Part shown: piece after piece, positions 37,842 through 46,598 of the stretch
Numbering within the stretch: the first letter of the stretch is position 1
Layout of the letters: the number at the start of each line of letters is the position of its first letter
Assembly: GCF_000745855.1 (NCBI RefSeq)
Contig: NZ_JQKD01000020.1
Coordinates: forward strand, 1 to 64,000
DNA length: 64,000 bases
Origin: Xenophilus azovorans DSM 13620
GTDB taxonomy: Bacteria > Pseudomonadota > Gammaproteobacteria > Burkholderiales > Burkholderiaceae_C
Reading direction: 5' to 3'
Notes under the pieces: model-generated
What the model saw: the letters and a program-made list of their open reading frames with translations, nothing else
The model's database searches: none
What the model was told of the DNA's origin: nothing
Position numbers and translations under genes: made by a program

Positions 37842-39524
37842 TCAGCGGGCCGCGCCTGTCGCGGGCTCCTGCGCGATCTCCGGCGCGCCGGAGGAGGTGG
37901 CCTCGGCGCCGCGCGCCGCCGACAGCGACCAGACGCTGTCCACCGGCCCCTGGCGCACCCGCCGCGCGGTGGCGCGCGCCATCCACGCCAGGCCCAGCGC
38001 GCCGGCCATCGCCACCGCGTCCACGCCCAGCGCCGCGGCGCTGCCGTGCGCCCAGGGGCCGATGCCGGGCAGCAGCCAGCCGGCCAGGGTGGTCAGCGGG
38101 ATGGCGGCGGTGCACAGGGCCGCCGCCCACAGCAGCGCCGGCGCCGCACGCGCCGCGCCGCGCGCGAAGGCCCAGCCCACCGCGCCGAGGAACACCGCGT
38201 AGTACACGCCCATGTGCCAGGCCTGGAGGTCGTCCACCCGCCCGTGCAGCCACTTGCCCGCCGCCAGCGTGGCCGAGATGCCCGCCACGCAGCCGATGCA
38301 CACGCCCACCGTCGCCGCGGCCATCAGGAAGGTGGAGCGCTTCTGCACCACCGGTGCGCCCCTGCCGCGGTCGGCCTTGCGGCGCGACTCCACCCACAGC
38401 AGGTTGCCGGAATAGAAGAGGAAGGCGCCCGCCAGCCCGAGCAGGAAGTACATCCACTGCACCGGCGTGCCGCCGAAGGTGGCGAAGTGCAGGCTGAAGA
38501 AGCTGACGATCGTGGCGTCGGCGGCGGTCTGGCGCCCCGGCAGGTACTCGGTGCTGCGCACCTGGCCGGTGTACGGGTCGAGCAGCGCGAAGCCGCCGTT
38601 GACGCTGCGCTGGATGGTGGTGGCGTCGCGCACCCACACGCGCACCGCGGCGCGCGGCGTGGTCGGCTGCACGTAGTCCAGCGCCACCGGCACCAGCGTG
38701 GGCGACAGCGCCTGCACCCGCGCCACCAGCTCGGCCGGCGGCAGCATGGTGCCCACGTCGCGCGGCGGGGGCGGTGGGCCCTTGGGCGGCGTGCGGCTCC
38801 ACAGGCGCTCCCACTGGCCCTGGTAGAGCACCGTGTCCTGCACCGCGTAGATGCCGTCGTGGAAGGCGAACACCGCCGCCGACAGCGCCATGATCACGTG
38901 GAAGGGCAGGCTGACGATGCCGATCACGTTGTGCGCGTCCAGCCACATGCGCTTGAGGTTCTTCCCCAGGCGCAGCGCGAAGAAGTCCTTCACCAGCGTG
39001 GGCAGCAGCACGATCACGCCCGAGACCAGCGCCACGGCGTACAGCGCGCTGATCACGCCCATCACCCAGCGGCTGGGGTCGTTGTCGAAGGGCAGGCCGA
39101 CCACGCGGTGCAGCACGTCGATGAACTCGGCCACGCGCGACTGTTTCGTCTCCTCGATCAGCGGCGCGCCGTCGGCCTGCAGCGTGGCGAGGTAGTGGCG
39201 GTCGTTCGAGCGGTCGTGGTCGTCGCCGCCCTGGGGCCGCTCGGTCCAGCCCATGCGCGCGGGCACGTGCTCGGTCTCCAGCAGGTGGATCTGGAAGCTC
39301 TTGGCCGCCGCCGGGTGCGCGGCCAGCGTGCGGGCGATGAGCTGCGGCGCCTCGTCCAGCGGCACCGCCGCCGCGCCGGGCGAGGGCGCGGCCACCCAGC
39401 GGGCGATCGGCTCCTTGAAGACGGTGAGCGCGCCGGCGTAGAAGGCGATGAACAGCGCCATGCCGGCGACGATGCCGGTCCAGGTGTGGACGGTCTTGTA
39501 GAGGCGGATGACGTCTGCGCGCAT
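37842..39524 (-). CDS. PepSY-domain inner-membrane protein of the iron-uptake block
   Basis: The 560-residue protein has an N-terminal 'LYKTVHTWTGIVAGMALFIAFYAGALTVF' helix, several further transmembrane helices and PepSY-type periplasmic segments, as in proteins that are often encoded with TonB-dependent siderophore receptors and are thought to act as ferric reductases. Conserved His in the helices ('YKTVHTW', 'DVLHRVVG', 'WLDAHNVIG', 'SLHFATFGG') could coordinate haem. It lies downstream of two small membrane proteins and a receptor, all on the same strand, so it is probably in the same Fur-controlled operon. Confidence 0.87.
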   Translation of the reverse strand: MRADVIRLYKTVHTWTGIVAGMALFIAFYAGALTVFKEPIARWVAAPSPGAAAVPLDEAPQLIARTLAAHPAAAKSFQIHLLETEHVPARMGWTERPQGGDDHDRSNDRHYLATLQADGAPLIEETKQSRVAEFIDVLHRVVGLPFDNDPSRWVMGVISALYAVALVSGVIVLLPTLVKDFFALRLGKNLKRMWLDAHNVIGIVSLPFHVIMALSAAVFAFHDGIYAVQDTVLYQGQWERLWSRTPPKGPPPPPRDVGTMLPPAELVARVQALSPTLVPVALDYVQPTTPRAAVRVWVRDATTIQRSVNGGFALLDPYTGQVRSTEYLPGRQTAADATIVSFFSLHFATFGGTPVQWMYFLLGLAGAFLFYSGNLLWVESRRKADRGRGAPVVQKRSTFLMAAATVGVCIGCVAGISATLAAGKWLHGRVDDLQAWHMGVYYAVFLGAVGWAFARGAARAAPALLWAAALCTAAIPLTTLAGWLLPGIGPWAHGSAAALGVDAVAMAGALGLAWMARATARRVRQGPVDSVWSLSAARGAEATSSGAPEIAQEPATGAAR

Positions 39525-39547
39525 GTGGGGCCCTTTTCTTTTTTTTT

Positions 39548-39841
39548 CTAGATGAAACGCAGCGCGGCCCAGAGGCCGAACACCGCCGCGTTGGCCGCGC
39601 CCAGCCACAGCCAGGCGCGTGCGCCGCTGCCGAAGAGGAAGCACAGGCTCAGCACGCCGAACCACACCGGCGGCACCAGCCACATGGAGAGCTGGCCGCG
39701 CGTGGCCAGCGGCAGGGCCTGCGTGGCCAGGTCGAGCAGCCCGCTGACGGCCACCGCCAGGGTGAAGCCCAGCAGGGTGCCGGCGATGCTCTTGGACAGC
39801 CAGTCGCGGCGGATCGGCGGCGCCTTCACCTTGGTGTTCAT
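39548..39841 (-). CDS. Small membrane protein, DUF3649-like
   Basis: The 97-residue product has a basic N-terminus and about three hydrophobic segments ('SIAGTLLGFTLAVAVSGLLDL', 'MWLVPPVWFGVLSLCFLFGS', 'LWLGAANAAVFGLWAALRF'). It fits the DUF3649 family that occurs next to siderophore receptors. Its ATG overlaps the preceding gene's stop (ATGA), and it precedes the PepSY gene by 23 bp. Confidence 0.8.
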   Translation of the reverse strand: MNTKVKAPPIRRDWLSKSIAGTLLGFTLAVAVSGLLDLATQALPLATRGQLSMWLVPPVWFGVLSLCFLFGSGARAWLWLGAANAAVFGLWAALRFI

Positions 39842-40113
39842 TCCTTCACCTCGTGCAGGTTCCGCAGCGCGCCCAGGTACGGCAGCAGCACGAACAGCAG
39901 CATCGCCCAGGTACAGAACACGAACACCGCCGTCACCGGCCGCAGCGCCGCGAACAGGGCCGCCAGCCCGCCGGCCAGCAGCAGCGCGCCGGCGATGCGC
40001 GCCGGCCACGCGGGCCAGCGGCGCGCCAGCAGCCGCTGGTGCTCGGCGCCCAGGTACACGCTCAGGCAGCCCGCCAGTGCGAGCGCCAGGCCGAGGGCGA
40101 GGGCAGGGGGCAT
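39838..40113 (-). CDS. Small membrane protein, DUF3325-like
   Basis: A 91-residue protein of three hydrophobic segments with 'YLGAEHQRLLARRWP' between the first two, as in DUF3325 proteins of betaproteobacterial iron-uptake operons. It starts 10 bp after the receptor's stop. Role unknown; co-occurrence with DUF3649 and PepSY proteins suggests a shared complex. Confidence 0.8.
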   Translation of the reverse strand: MPPALALGLALALAGCLSVYLGAEHQRLLARRWPAWPARIAGALLLAGGLAALFAALRPVTAVFVFCTWAMLLFVLLPYLGALRNLHEVKE

Positions 40114-40123
40114 GGCTGCGTCC

Positions 40124-42643
40124 TCAGAAATCGACCGAGGCCGAGAGCAGGAAGGTGCGCGGCGCACCCAGGATCGCCAGGCCGTCGCGCCAGCTCGCGT
40201 CCCAGTAGGCGCGGTTGGTGGCGTTCTGCAGCGTGGCACGGAAGGTGACCGGGTAGCTGGCGAGTTGCGTCGCGTAGCGGGCGCCCAGGTCCAGGCGCGT
40301 CCAGGAGGGCGCGCGCTGCGTGTTGGCGGCGTTGATCCAGGCGGCGCTGTTGTAGATCACGGTCCCCGACAGCGTCAGGCCGGCCACGCCGGGCACGTCC
40401 CATTCGCCGCCCAGGTTGACCTTCCACTTGGGCGCGCCCGGCGGCGTGTTGCCCTGGTTCACGCCGCGGGCGGTGCGGGTCAGCTCGCCGTCGGTGAAGG
40501 CCACGCCGCCCAGCAGGCGCACGCCCTTCGTGACCTCGCCGAACACGCTCCATTCGACGCCGCGGTTGCGCTGCTCGCCCTGGCCGTCGACGTAGTACTG
40601 CGTGTCGCCGGTGTAGACGTTGATCGTGCTGGGCCTCTTGATCTGGTAGACGGCCAGGGTGTTGGTCCAGGTGCCCAGGTCCCACTTGACGCCCAGCTCC
40701 ACCTGCTTGGTCTGCAGCGGCGGAATGACGTCGCCGTAGTTGGTGGCCCGGGTGTCGCTGACCAGCGAGCCGCTGGTCAGGCCCTCGATGTAGTTGCCGT
40801 ACAGCGCCACGTTGGGCACCGGCTTGAACACCACGCCGAGCATGGGCGTGGTGCGCTTGGCGGCATAGCTGCTGTTGACGGCCACCAGGTTGCTCAGCGG
40901 GCTGTTGAGGTTGGCGGACAGCTGCGTGAAGCCCAGCAGCCCCACGCGCTGCTCGCGCAGGCCCAGCGTCAGCTTGAGCCGGTCGTCCAGGAAGGACATC
41001 GTGTCGGTGATGGCGTAGCTGTTCAGCGCGGTGCGCGAGCGCGGCAGCGGCAGGTAGTCGGAGCCGGTCAGCGGCACCCGCACCGGGTTGTAGATGTTGG
41101 ACACGTAGGCTGGCGTGAGGCGGGTCGCGGAACTGCCGTTCTCGATGTCCATGTCCTGGCCGCCGATGTTCCAGTCGTGCCTGACCGGCCCCGTGTGGAA
41201 GTGGCCGCGCAGGCCGGCCTCCAGCGAGCGGGTGTCGTTGTAGCCGGTGCCCGGCGGCAGCGTCGTCGGGTTCGTGCAGACGCCGGGCCGCACGCCGCCG
41301 CAGAAGTTGCCCAGCGCGTCCACGTTGCGTGCGGCCGTCGAGAGGTAGCCGGTGTAGCGGTGGTGCCGCTGGCCGTAGCCCGCGTAGACCGTCAGGTTGT
41401 CGAGGATGTCCACCTCGCCGCGGAACATGCCGCCGCTGTCGGAGGCGTCCATGTAGGTGCCGGGAAAGAAGTTGGTGTTGGCCTTGGGCGCCTTGGGCAC
41501 CACCGGCGTGCTGAACTGCGCGAAGATGCCGATGCCGTCGTTGGTGCGGAAGCGCTGGTCGTACAGGTCCAGCGAGAAGCGGGTGCGCTCGCCGCGGTAG
41601 TCCAGCCCCAGGCCCGCGACCCGCCGGCGGCTGCTCATGTAGTCGGTCGGGGTGTCGCCGCTCATGGTGGATGCGTTGAGGCGCACGCCCCACTGCTTGC
41701 GCTCGCCGAAGCGCCGGCCGATGTCCACCGCGCCGCCGAACTGCCGGTCGGTGGCGAGGCTGGCCGTCACGCGGGTGAGCGGGTCGTCCTCCGCCCGCTT
41801 GGGCACCACGTTGATCGTGCCGCCCACCGCGCCGGTGGGCGACTGCCCGTACAGCAGCGAGCCCGGCCCGCGCAGCACCTCCACGCGCTCGGCCAGCTCC
41901 ACCGGGATGCGGCCGTAGGGCAGCACGCCGTACATGCCCGACATCGCGATGTCCTCGCCGTAGGCCAGGAAGCCGCGCAGCTGGTAGAACTCCAGGCCGT
42001 AGGCCGAGGGGCTGGCCTGGCGCACGGCCGGGTCGGCCACCAGCACTTCGGCGATGCTGCGCGCCTGCTGGTCCTCGATGGTCTTGGCCGTGTACGAGGT
42101 GATGCTGAACGGCGCGTCCATCACGTCCACGTTGCCCAGCACGCCCAGGCGCGCCCCCTTGCCGACCTGGCCGCCGGCGTACACCGGCGGCGCGCCGTAC
42201 ACGGAGTTGGCGGTCACCGTGGTGGCTTCCAGCGTCGGCCCGTCGGTGCCCGCGGCAGCGGCGGTCGCCGCCGTGGCGGCGGGCACGAGCCGGTAGCTGC
42301 CGTCGCCCACGGTTTCGGCGCGCAGGCCGCTGCCGGCCAGCAGCCGGGCGAGCGCCTCGTCGACCGGGAGCGAGCCCTGCACCGCCGGCGCCTGCACGCC
42401 GCGGGCCTGGTCGGCCGTGAAGGCGATGCGGGCGCCCGTCTGGCTCGACAGGGCGGCCAGGGCACTGTCCAGCGGCTGCGCCGACACGGCGATGGACAGC
42501 GCCCGCGGCTGGGCGTGCAGCGCCCCGGCCGCCAGCAGCGCGGCGCACAGGGCGGCCAGGCGCGGCGCCGGGCGGCGGGAACGGGTCGAAACGGGGCGTG
42601 CGGCGGGCACGCCGGTGCGCGGCGAGCGCAGGCGACTGGACAT
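40124..42643 (-). CDS. TonB-dependent siderophore receptor with STN domain
   Basis: The 839-residue outer-membrane receptor has a signal peptide (cleavage after GALHA, about residue 46), an STN signalling domain (about 50-125: 'LSIAVSAQPLDSALAALSSQTG'), a plug domain with 'VEVLRGPGSLLYGQSPTGAVGGTINVV'-type sequence near 250-285 and a 22-strand barrel ending in '...FLLSASVDF' with the terminal Phe. STN domains normally signal to FecR/FecI pairs, but none is nearby. It is the first gene of an operon with DUF3325, DUF3649 and PepSY proteins. A Fur box and a structured leader lie upstream. Confidence 0.93.
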   Translation of the reverse strand: MSSRLRSPRTGVPAARPVSTRSRRPAPRLAALCAALLAAGALHAQPRALSIAVSAQPLDSALAALSSQTGARIAFTADQARGVQAPAVQGSLPVDEALARLLAGSGLRAETVGDGSYRLVPAATAATAAAAGTDGPTLEATTVTANSVYGAPPVYAGGQVGKGARLGVLGNVDVMDAPFSITSYTAKTIEDQQARSIAEVLVADPAVRQASPSAYGLEFYQLRGFLAYGEDIAMSGMYGVLPYGRIPVELAERVEVLRGPGSLLYGQSPTGAVGGTINVVPKRAEDDPLTRVTASLATDRQFGGAVDIGRRFGERKQWGVRLNASTMSGDTPTDYMSSRRRVAGLGLDYRGERTRFSLDLYDQRFRTNDGIGIFAQFSTPVVPKAPKANTNFFPGTYMDASDSGGMFRGEVDILDNLTVYAGYGQRHHRYTGYLSTAARNVDALGNFCGGVRPGVCTNPTTLPPGTGYNDTRSLEAGLRGHFHTGPVRHDWNIGGQDMDIENGSSATRLTPAYVSNIYNPVRVPLTGSDYLPLPRSRTALNSYAITDTMSFLDDRLKLTLGLREQRVGLLGFTQLSANLNSPLSNLVAVNSSYAAKRTTPMLGVVFKPVPNVALYGNYIEGLTSGSLVSDTRATNYGDVIPPLQTKQVELGVKWDLGTWTNTLAVYQIKRPSTINVYTGDTQYYVDGQGEQRNRGVEWSVFGEVTKGVRLLGGVAFTDGELTRTARGVNQGNTPPGAPKWKVNLGGEWDVPGVAGLTLSGTVIYNSAAWINAANTQRAPSWTRLDLGARYATQLASYPVTFRATLQNATNRAYWDASWRDGLAILGAPRTFLLSASVDF

Positions 42644-42670
42644 CAAGGTCTTCTCCTCTCGGGATGTGCA

Positions 42671-42717
42671 GGGCACCGGCTGTCTGGCTACGCCGCGCAT
42701 TGCGCACGGCGGCACCC
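42671..42717 (-). promoter_or_regulatory. Structured leader RNA, copy 1, upstream of the STN receptor
   Basis: On the minus strand an outer stem (GGGTGCCG with CGGTGCCC, two G-U pairs) encloses an inner hairpin (CCGTGCG/TGCGCGG, loop CAA) and the sequence CGCGGCGTAGCC. The same layout with compensatory changes occurs at 45110-45155. It begins 6 bp from the Fur box, so it should be the very 5' end of the transcript. A GTG-initiated frame through it (PPCAMRGVA) is in phase with the receptor. Confidence 0.6.
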
Positions 42718-42723
42718 GTTGTA

Positions 42724-42742
42724 GATGAGAATAATTCTAATT
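42724..42742 (-). promoter_or_regulatory. Fur box of the STN receptor operon
   Basis: GATGAGAATAATTCTAATT matches the GATAATGATAATCATTATC-type Fur box in most positions. On the minus strand it overlaps a -10-like TATTCT, so Fe-Fur would block transcription. Confidence 0.75.
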
Positions 42743-42782
42743 TGAAAACATCCTCATGACATCCGCCCGGCCAGCGCCGCCG

Positions 42783-44975
42783 TCAGAACGACACCGTCGC
42801 CGACACCCTGAAGGTGCGCGGCGCGCCGGGCATCACGAAGCCGTCGCCGAAGGTGCCGATCCAGTAGTTCTTGTCAGCCACGTTCTCCACGCTGGCGTTG
42901 AAGCGCACCGGCGTGGCGGCGATCTGGGTGGCGTAGCTGGCCATCAGGTCCACGCGGTTCCAGGAGGGCAGGCGCAGCTTGTTGCCCGAGTCGGCCCACT
43001 GCTTGCTCGTGTAGATCAGTCGGCCGCCCACGGTCAGGCCCTGCACGGGCGTCTGCCAGTCCAGGCCGATGCGGGCGCGCCATTCGGGCACGCCGTAGGT
43101 GTCGCGGCCGGTGTTGAGCTGCTCCGACTTGATGTGGGTGATGCCGCCCAGCAGCGACACGGTGTCCGTCAGCTTGCCGAACAGGCTCCATTCCATGCCG
43201 CGCAGGCGCTGCTCGCCGCCGTCCACCAGGCGGTTGCCGGCCGCGGCGACGAAGGACGGGCGCTTGATCTGGAAGGCGCTGATGGTGTGCGTCAGCTCGC
43301 CGGTCTGCAGCTTCACGCCCAGCTCCGCCTGCTTGGTGACCTTGGGCGGCAGCGCCTCGCCGGCGTTGGCGTAGGTGGAGGGCACCACCTGGCCCGGCTC
43401 CAGGCCCTCGGTGTAGTTGCCGAACAGCGAGACGGTGTCGCCCCACGGGCGCACCACGGCGGCCACCATGGGCGAGAAGCGGCTCTCGCTGTAGTCGGAG
43501 TAGGGCATCTTCACGCTCTGGTGGCGCCCGCCCACGGTCAGCAGCACCCGCTCGTCCGCGATGCTCATGGTGTCGGCCACGGCCAGCGAGCGGAAGTCGT
43601 ACTTGCTGGCGACGCGGGCCGATTCGTAGCCCGTCCACAGCGGCGCCGTCGGGAACACCGGCGTCACCGGGTTGTACAGGTTGGTGACGTAGCAGTAGTT
43701 GCAGGCCGTGTTGTTGGTGCCTTCCTTGATGCGCAGCACGTTGGCCGAGAACTGCAGGCGGTGCTTGACGGGGCCGGTGTCGAACTTGCCGATCACGCCC
43801 GCCTCGGCGGTGCGGCGCTCGGAGCGGGTGTCCACGTTGTAGATGGCGCCGCGGGTGGTGCCGTCCAGCCCGACGACGATGGCCCGCGTGCCGAACATCA
43901 GGCCCTGGCCGGTGGAGTTGGAGCCGCCCGCGGCCACGTAGCCCTGCCAGTTCTGCGTGAAGTCGAATTCGGCGCGGGCCAGCGCGCCGGTGTTGTGGTA
44001 GCGGCCGTGGGTGCCGCGGAACATGTTGGTGTCGCCGTCGGGCGGCGCCAGCAGCAGGCCCAGCGCGGGTGCCGCCCGCAGCGCCGTGCCTGTCGGCGAT
44101 GCGGCCGCCGACACCGCCGGCGCTGCCGAGGTGAAGCTGAACATGCCCGGGCTGCCGTTGTCGATCGTGTTCACGCTGTCGTACAGGTCCAGCGAGAAGC
44201 GCGCGCGGTCGCCCAGGTAGTCCAGCCCGAGCGAGGCCATGCGGCGCTTCTGCTGCTCGTCCTGGGCGCCCATCTCGCCCTTGCCGTAGACGCCGTTGAA
44301 GCGGATGCCCAGGCGCTGCTCCTCGCCGAAGCGCTTGCCCAGGTCGGCATGCAGCTGGCCGTAGGAGTGCGAGCCGTAGGTCATCGTCAGCTCCGCCAGC
44401 GGCTTGACCAGCGCGCGCTTGGTCACCATGTTGACGGTGCCCGCCACGCTGGAGGCCGGCGGCATGCCCGAGAGCAGCACGTTCGGGCCGCGCAGCACCT
44501 CGACCCGCTCGAACAGCTCGATCGGCACCTGGTTGGCCGGGGCGATGCCGTACAGGCCGTTGGTGGCGATGTCGATCGCCGTCATGTCCAGCCCGCGCAG
44601 GTTGAAGTTCTGCAGCATGTGGCCCTTGTTGGTCGTGAAGACGACGGCCGAGTCGTTCTCCAGCACGTCCTGCAGCGTCAGCGCCGACCAGTCCTCCGCC
44701 AGTTCGCGCGTGTAGGCGTTCACGTGCACCGGCGCATCGACGATGGAGGTGGCGCCCAGGATGCCCAGGCGGGCGCCCTTGGCGGCCTTGCGGCCCGGCG
44801 CCAGCTTCGGCAGGTCCTCGCGCTCGTACCTGTCGCGCACGTAGACCTGTTCGAGCGTGCCGACCGCGGCGGGGTCCGCCGGCGCGGGCTCCGTCTGCGC
44901 CGCCGCGAAGGCGGGGATGGCCAGCAGCGCCAGGACGATGGGGTTGGGCCGGGGGCGGCGGTGGACGGATGGCAT
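42783..44975 (-). CDS. TonB-dependent siderophore receptor (no STN domain)
   Basis: The 730-residue receptor has a signal peptide (cleavage after FAAAQ/AAA near residue 26), a plug domain with 'LQNFNLRGLDMTAIDIATNG' and 'FERVEVLRGPNVLLSGMPP', and a barrel ending in 'FRVSATVSF'. A 'NACNYC'-like Cys pair lies in a loop near residue 420. It is related to the STN receptor (shared 'KGARLGILG' and 'DAPV..NAYT' plug motifs) but lacks the signalling domain. It has its own Fur box and structured leader and ends 139 bp before the STN receptor's start codon; that gap carries the STN receptor's Fur box and leader. Confidence 0.93.
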   Translation of the reverse strand: MPSVHRRPRPNPIVLALLAIPAFAAAQTEPAPADPAAVGTLEQVYVRDRYEREDLPKLAPGRKAAKGARLGILGATSIVDAPVHVNAYTRELAEDWSALTLQDVLENDSAVVFTTNKGHMLQNFNLRGLDMTAIDIATNGLYGIAPANQVPIELFERVEVLRGPNVLLSGMPPASSVAGTVNMVTKRALVKPLAELTMTYGSHSYGQLHADLGKRFGEEQRLGIRFNGVYGKGEMGAQDEQQKRRMASLGLDYLGDRARFSLDLYDSVNTIDNGSPGMFSFTSAAPAVSAAASPTGTALRAAPALGLLLAPPDGDTNMFRGTHGRYHNTGALARAEFDFTQNWQGYVAAGGSNSTGQGLMFGTRAIVVGLDGTTRGAIYNVDTRSERRTAEAGVIGKFDTGPVKHRLQFSANVLRIKEGTNNTACNYCYVTNLYNPVTPVFPTAPLWTGYESARVASKYDFRSLAVADTMSIADERVLLTVGGRHQSVKMPYSDYSESRFSPMVAAVVRPWGDTVSLFGNYTEGLEPGQVVPSTYANAGEALPPKVTKQAELGVKLQTGELTHTISAFQIKRPSFVAAAGNRLVDGGEQRLRGMEWSLFGKLTDTVSLLGGITHIKSEQLNTGRDTYGVPEWRARIGLDWQTPVQGLTVGGRLIYTSKQWADSGNKLRLPSWNRVDLMASYATQIAATPVRFNASVENVADKNYWIGTFGDGFVMPGAPRTFRVSATVSF

Positions 44976-45109
44976 GGCTTCGGACTCCTCTTCGATGCGG
45001 ATTCGGGGGCAACCGGGTTCGACGAGGAGGGCGCGCGGCGGCCACGGGGGCGCGGCGGGCGCACCCGTCCGGGCTTTCAGGGCCCGTTCTCCTCGGAGCA
45101 GTGGTTGTG

Positions 45110-45155
45110 GGGTGCTGGCTTGCGGCTACGCCGCGTGTTGCACGCGGCAGCACCC
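45110..45155 (-). promoter_or_regulatory. Structured leader RNA, copy 2, upstream of the second receptor
   Basis: The outer stem is GGGTGCTG/CAGCACCC (all Watson-Crick) and the inner hairpin is CCGCGTG/CACGCGG with loop CAA, followed by GGCGTAGCC as in copy 1. The pair differences from copy 1 keep pairing (T-A versus C-G, G-C versus G-T), which supports a selected RNA structure. The GTG frame (LPRATRGVA) is out of phase with the receptor here. A GAGGAG sequence further on may be part of the leader. Confidence 0.6.
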
Positions 45156-45159
45156 AATG

Positions 45160-45178
45160 GATGAGAATGATTCTAAAT
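45160..45178. promoter_or_regulatory. Fur box between the second receptor and the esterase
   Basis: GATGAGAATGATTCTAAAT closely matches a Fur box. It sits 4 bp from the structured leader on the minus strand and 62 bp before the esterase start on the plus strand, so it may control both divergent genes. The rest of 44976-45240 holds the receptor's long 5' leader and no gene. Confidence 0.8.
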
Positions 45179-45240
45179 CATAAACAAATGTAAACAACGC
45201 CGGCTGCCGCCATCGGCCCTCTTTTCCTCCCTTCCGAGCC

Positions 45241-46275
45241 ATGTCCGACCTGTCTTTCGAGCTTCTGTTGTCGCCTGCCTGCAACATCGTCCGCCGCCGC
45301 CTGCTGGGCGCTATCGCCGGGGCGGCCGTCCTGCCGGGCTGTGCCGGCGCACCGCCCGCCGCGCCGCAGCGCTTCGATCCGGCCCGCCGCATGGGCCCGA
45401 CCGTGTGGGACGAGGGCGGCTCGCGCCACTACCGCTTCGAGCGCGTCGCAGCGGCTGCCGCCAGCGGCCGCCGCTACCGGCTGTGGCTGGCCTGGCCGCG
45501 CCGTGCGGCGCCGGCAGGCGGGCATCCGCTGGCCTGCCTGCTGGACGGCAACGCCGTGGCCGATACCCTGGGCGCCGCGCAGCTCGACGCGCTGGCCGAA
45601 GCCGGCGATGCGCCGGCGATCCTCGCGATCGGCCCCGACAGCGACCTGCGCTTCGACGTGGCCCAGCGCGCCTACGACTACACGCCGCCGGTGCGCGGCG
45701 ACGGGCCGACCTGGGACGACGAAGCGCTGCAGCGGCGGGGCGGCGGCGCGGACGCGTTCCTCGACTTCATCGCCGGGCGGGCCCTGCCGGCTCTGGCGGC
45801 GCGCGCCCCGCTGGACGCGCGGCGCCACACCCTCTGGGGCCACTCCTACGGCGGCCTGTTCGTGCTGCATGCGCTGCTGCGCCGGCCGCTGCTGTTCTCG
45901 CGCTATGCGGCGGCCGACCCGTCGCTGTGGTGGCAGGAGGGCTTCATCCTGCGCGAGGCCGGCCAACCGGCGCCCCTGCCGGCCGGGCGCGAGACCGCGC
46001 TGCTGCTGATGCAGGGCGCCTCGGCGGACGAGCGCGGCCCCGCGCCGCCGCCGGCCGGCGCCGACGCGGCACGCGTCGAGCGCATGCGGCGGCAGCGCGC
46101 CTCGGTGCCGCCGGAAGCCGGCCGCATGCTGGTCGACAGGCTGGGCCGCCGGCCCGGCATGCGCGCCGAGTTCCGTGCCTTCCCGGGCGTGCCGCACGGT
46201 CCGATGCTGGCGGCCTCGCTGCCCGCCGCGCTGGCGCTGGCCGCCCGGGCGCCGGCCGGGATGCAAACGGGATGA
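45241..46275 (+). CDS. Siderophore-esterase-like alpha/beta hydrolase (IroE/BesA type), exported lipoprotein
   Basis: The 344-residue protein has a signal region with 'NIVRRRLLGAIAGAAVLPGC': basic residues, hydrophobic core and a lipobox-like LPGC, so it is probably a lipoprotein, possibly Tat-exported. The hydrolase domain shows the nucleophile elbow 'WGHSYGGLFVLHALL' and a late His in 'GVPHGPML', as in IroE-type esterases that cut ferric siderophores. The location beside two siderophore receptors and under a Fur box supports a role in iron release in the periplasm. Substrate unknown. Confidence 0.85.
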   Translation: MSDLSFELLLSPACNIVRRRLLGAIAGAAVLPGCAGAPPAAPQRFDPARRMGPTVWDEGGSRHYRFERVAAAAASGRRYRLWLAWPRRAAPAGGHPLACLLDGNAVADTLGAAQLDALAEAGDAPAILAIGPDSDLRFDVAQRAYDYTPPVRGDGPTWDDEALQRRGGGADAFLDFIAGRALPALAARAPLDARRHTLWGHSYGGLFVLHALLRRPLLFSRYAAADPSLWWQEGFILREAGQPAPLPAGRETALLLMQGASADERGPAPPPAGADAARVERMRRQRASVPPEAGRMLVDRLGRRPGMRAEFRAFPGVPHGPMLAASLPAALALAARAPAGMQTG

Positions 46276-46361
46276 ACGCCTACCCGCGTTCGGGCGCGCC
46301 GTCCGGCGGGCGGCGCGCCGGCGCGGGCTAAGCTGCCACGCGTACCCGTATCAAAGGAGAG

Positions 46362-46583
46362 ATGCAGATGATGAAGCTGACCGCGCTGCTGGCCGCCGGC
46401 ACCGTCCTCGCGGGCTGCGTGGTGGCGCCCGAGCCGCCCCCGCCGCACCACCACCGTCCGCCGCCCGGCGCCTACGGCGACCGCGACCGGGACGGCGTGC
46501 CCAACCGCTACGACCGGGACCGCGACAACGACGGCGTGCCGAACCGCTACGACCGCCGGCCGGGCGATCCCTACCGGCGCTGA
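46362..46583 (+). CDS. Small lipoprotein with tandem Asp-rich Ca-binding repeats
   Basis: The 73-residue product has a signal peptide with lipobox LAGC (Cys19), a Pro/His-rich linker, and two copies of 'DGVPNRYDR' embedded in DRDRD/DRDND. Such D-x-D-x-D-G repeats resemble thrombospondin type 3 calcium loops. A good AAGGAG ribosome site precedes it. Function unknown; it is likely attached to the outer membrane. Confidence 0.75.
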   Translation: MQMMKLTALLAAGTVLAGCVVAPEPPPPHHHRPPPGAYGDRDRDGVPNRYDRDRDNDGVPNRYDRRPGDPYRR

Positions 46584-46598
46584 CGGGCCGGCCCGCCC

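Noticed and set aside
35298-39551. Plus-strand frame of 1417 codons opposite pbpC and the PepSY gene
   Set aside because: Antisense shadow with His/Arg/Ala-rich composition; no start signal or domain.
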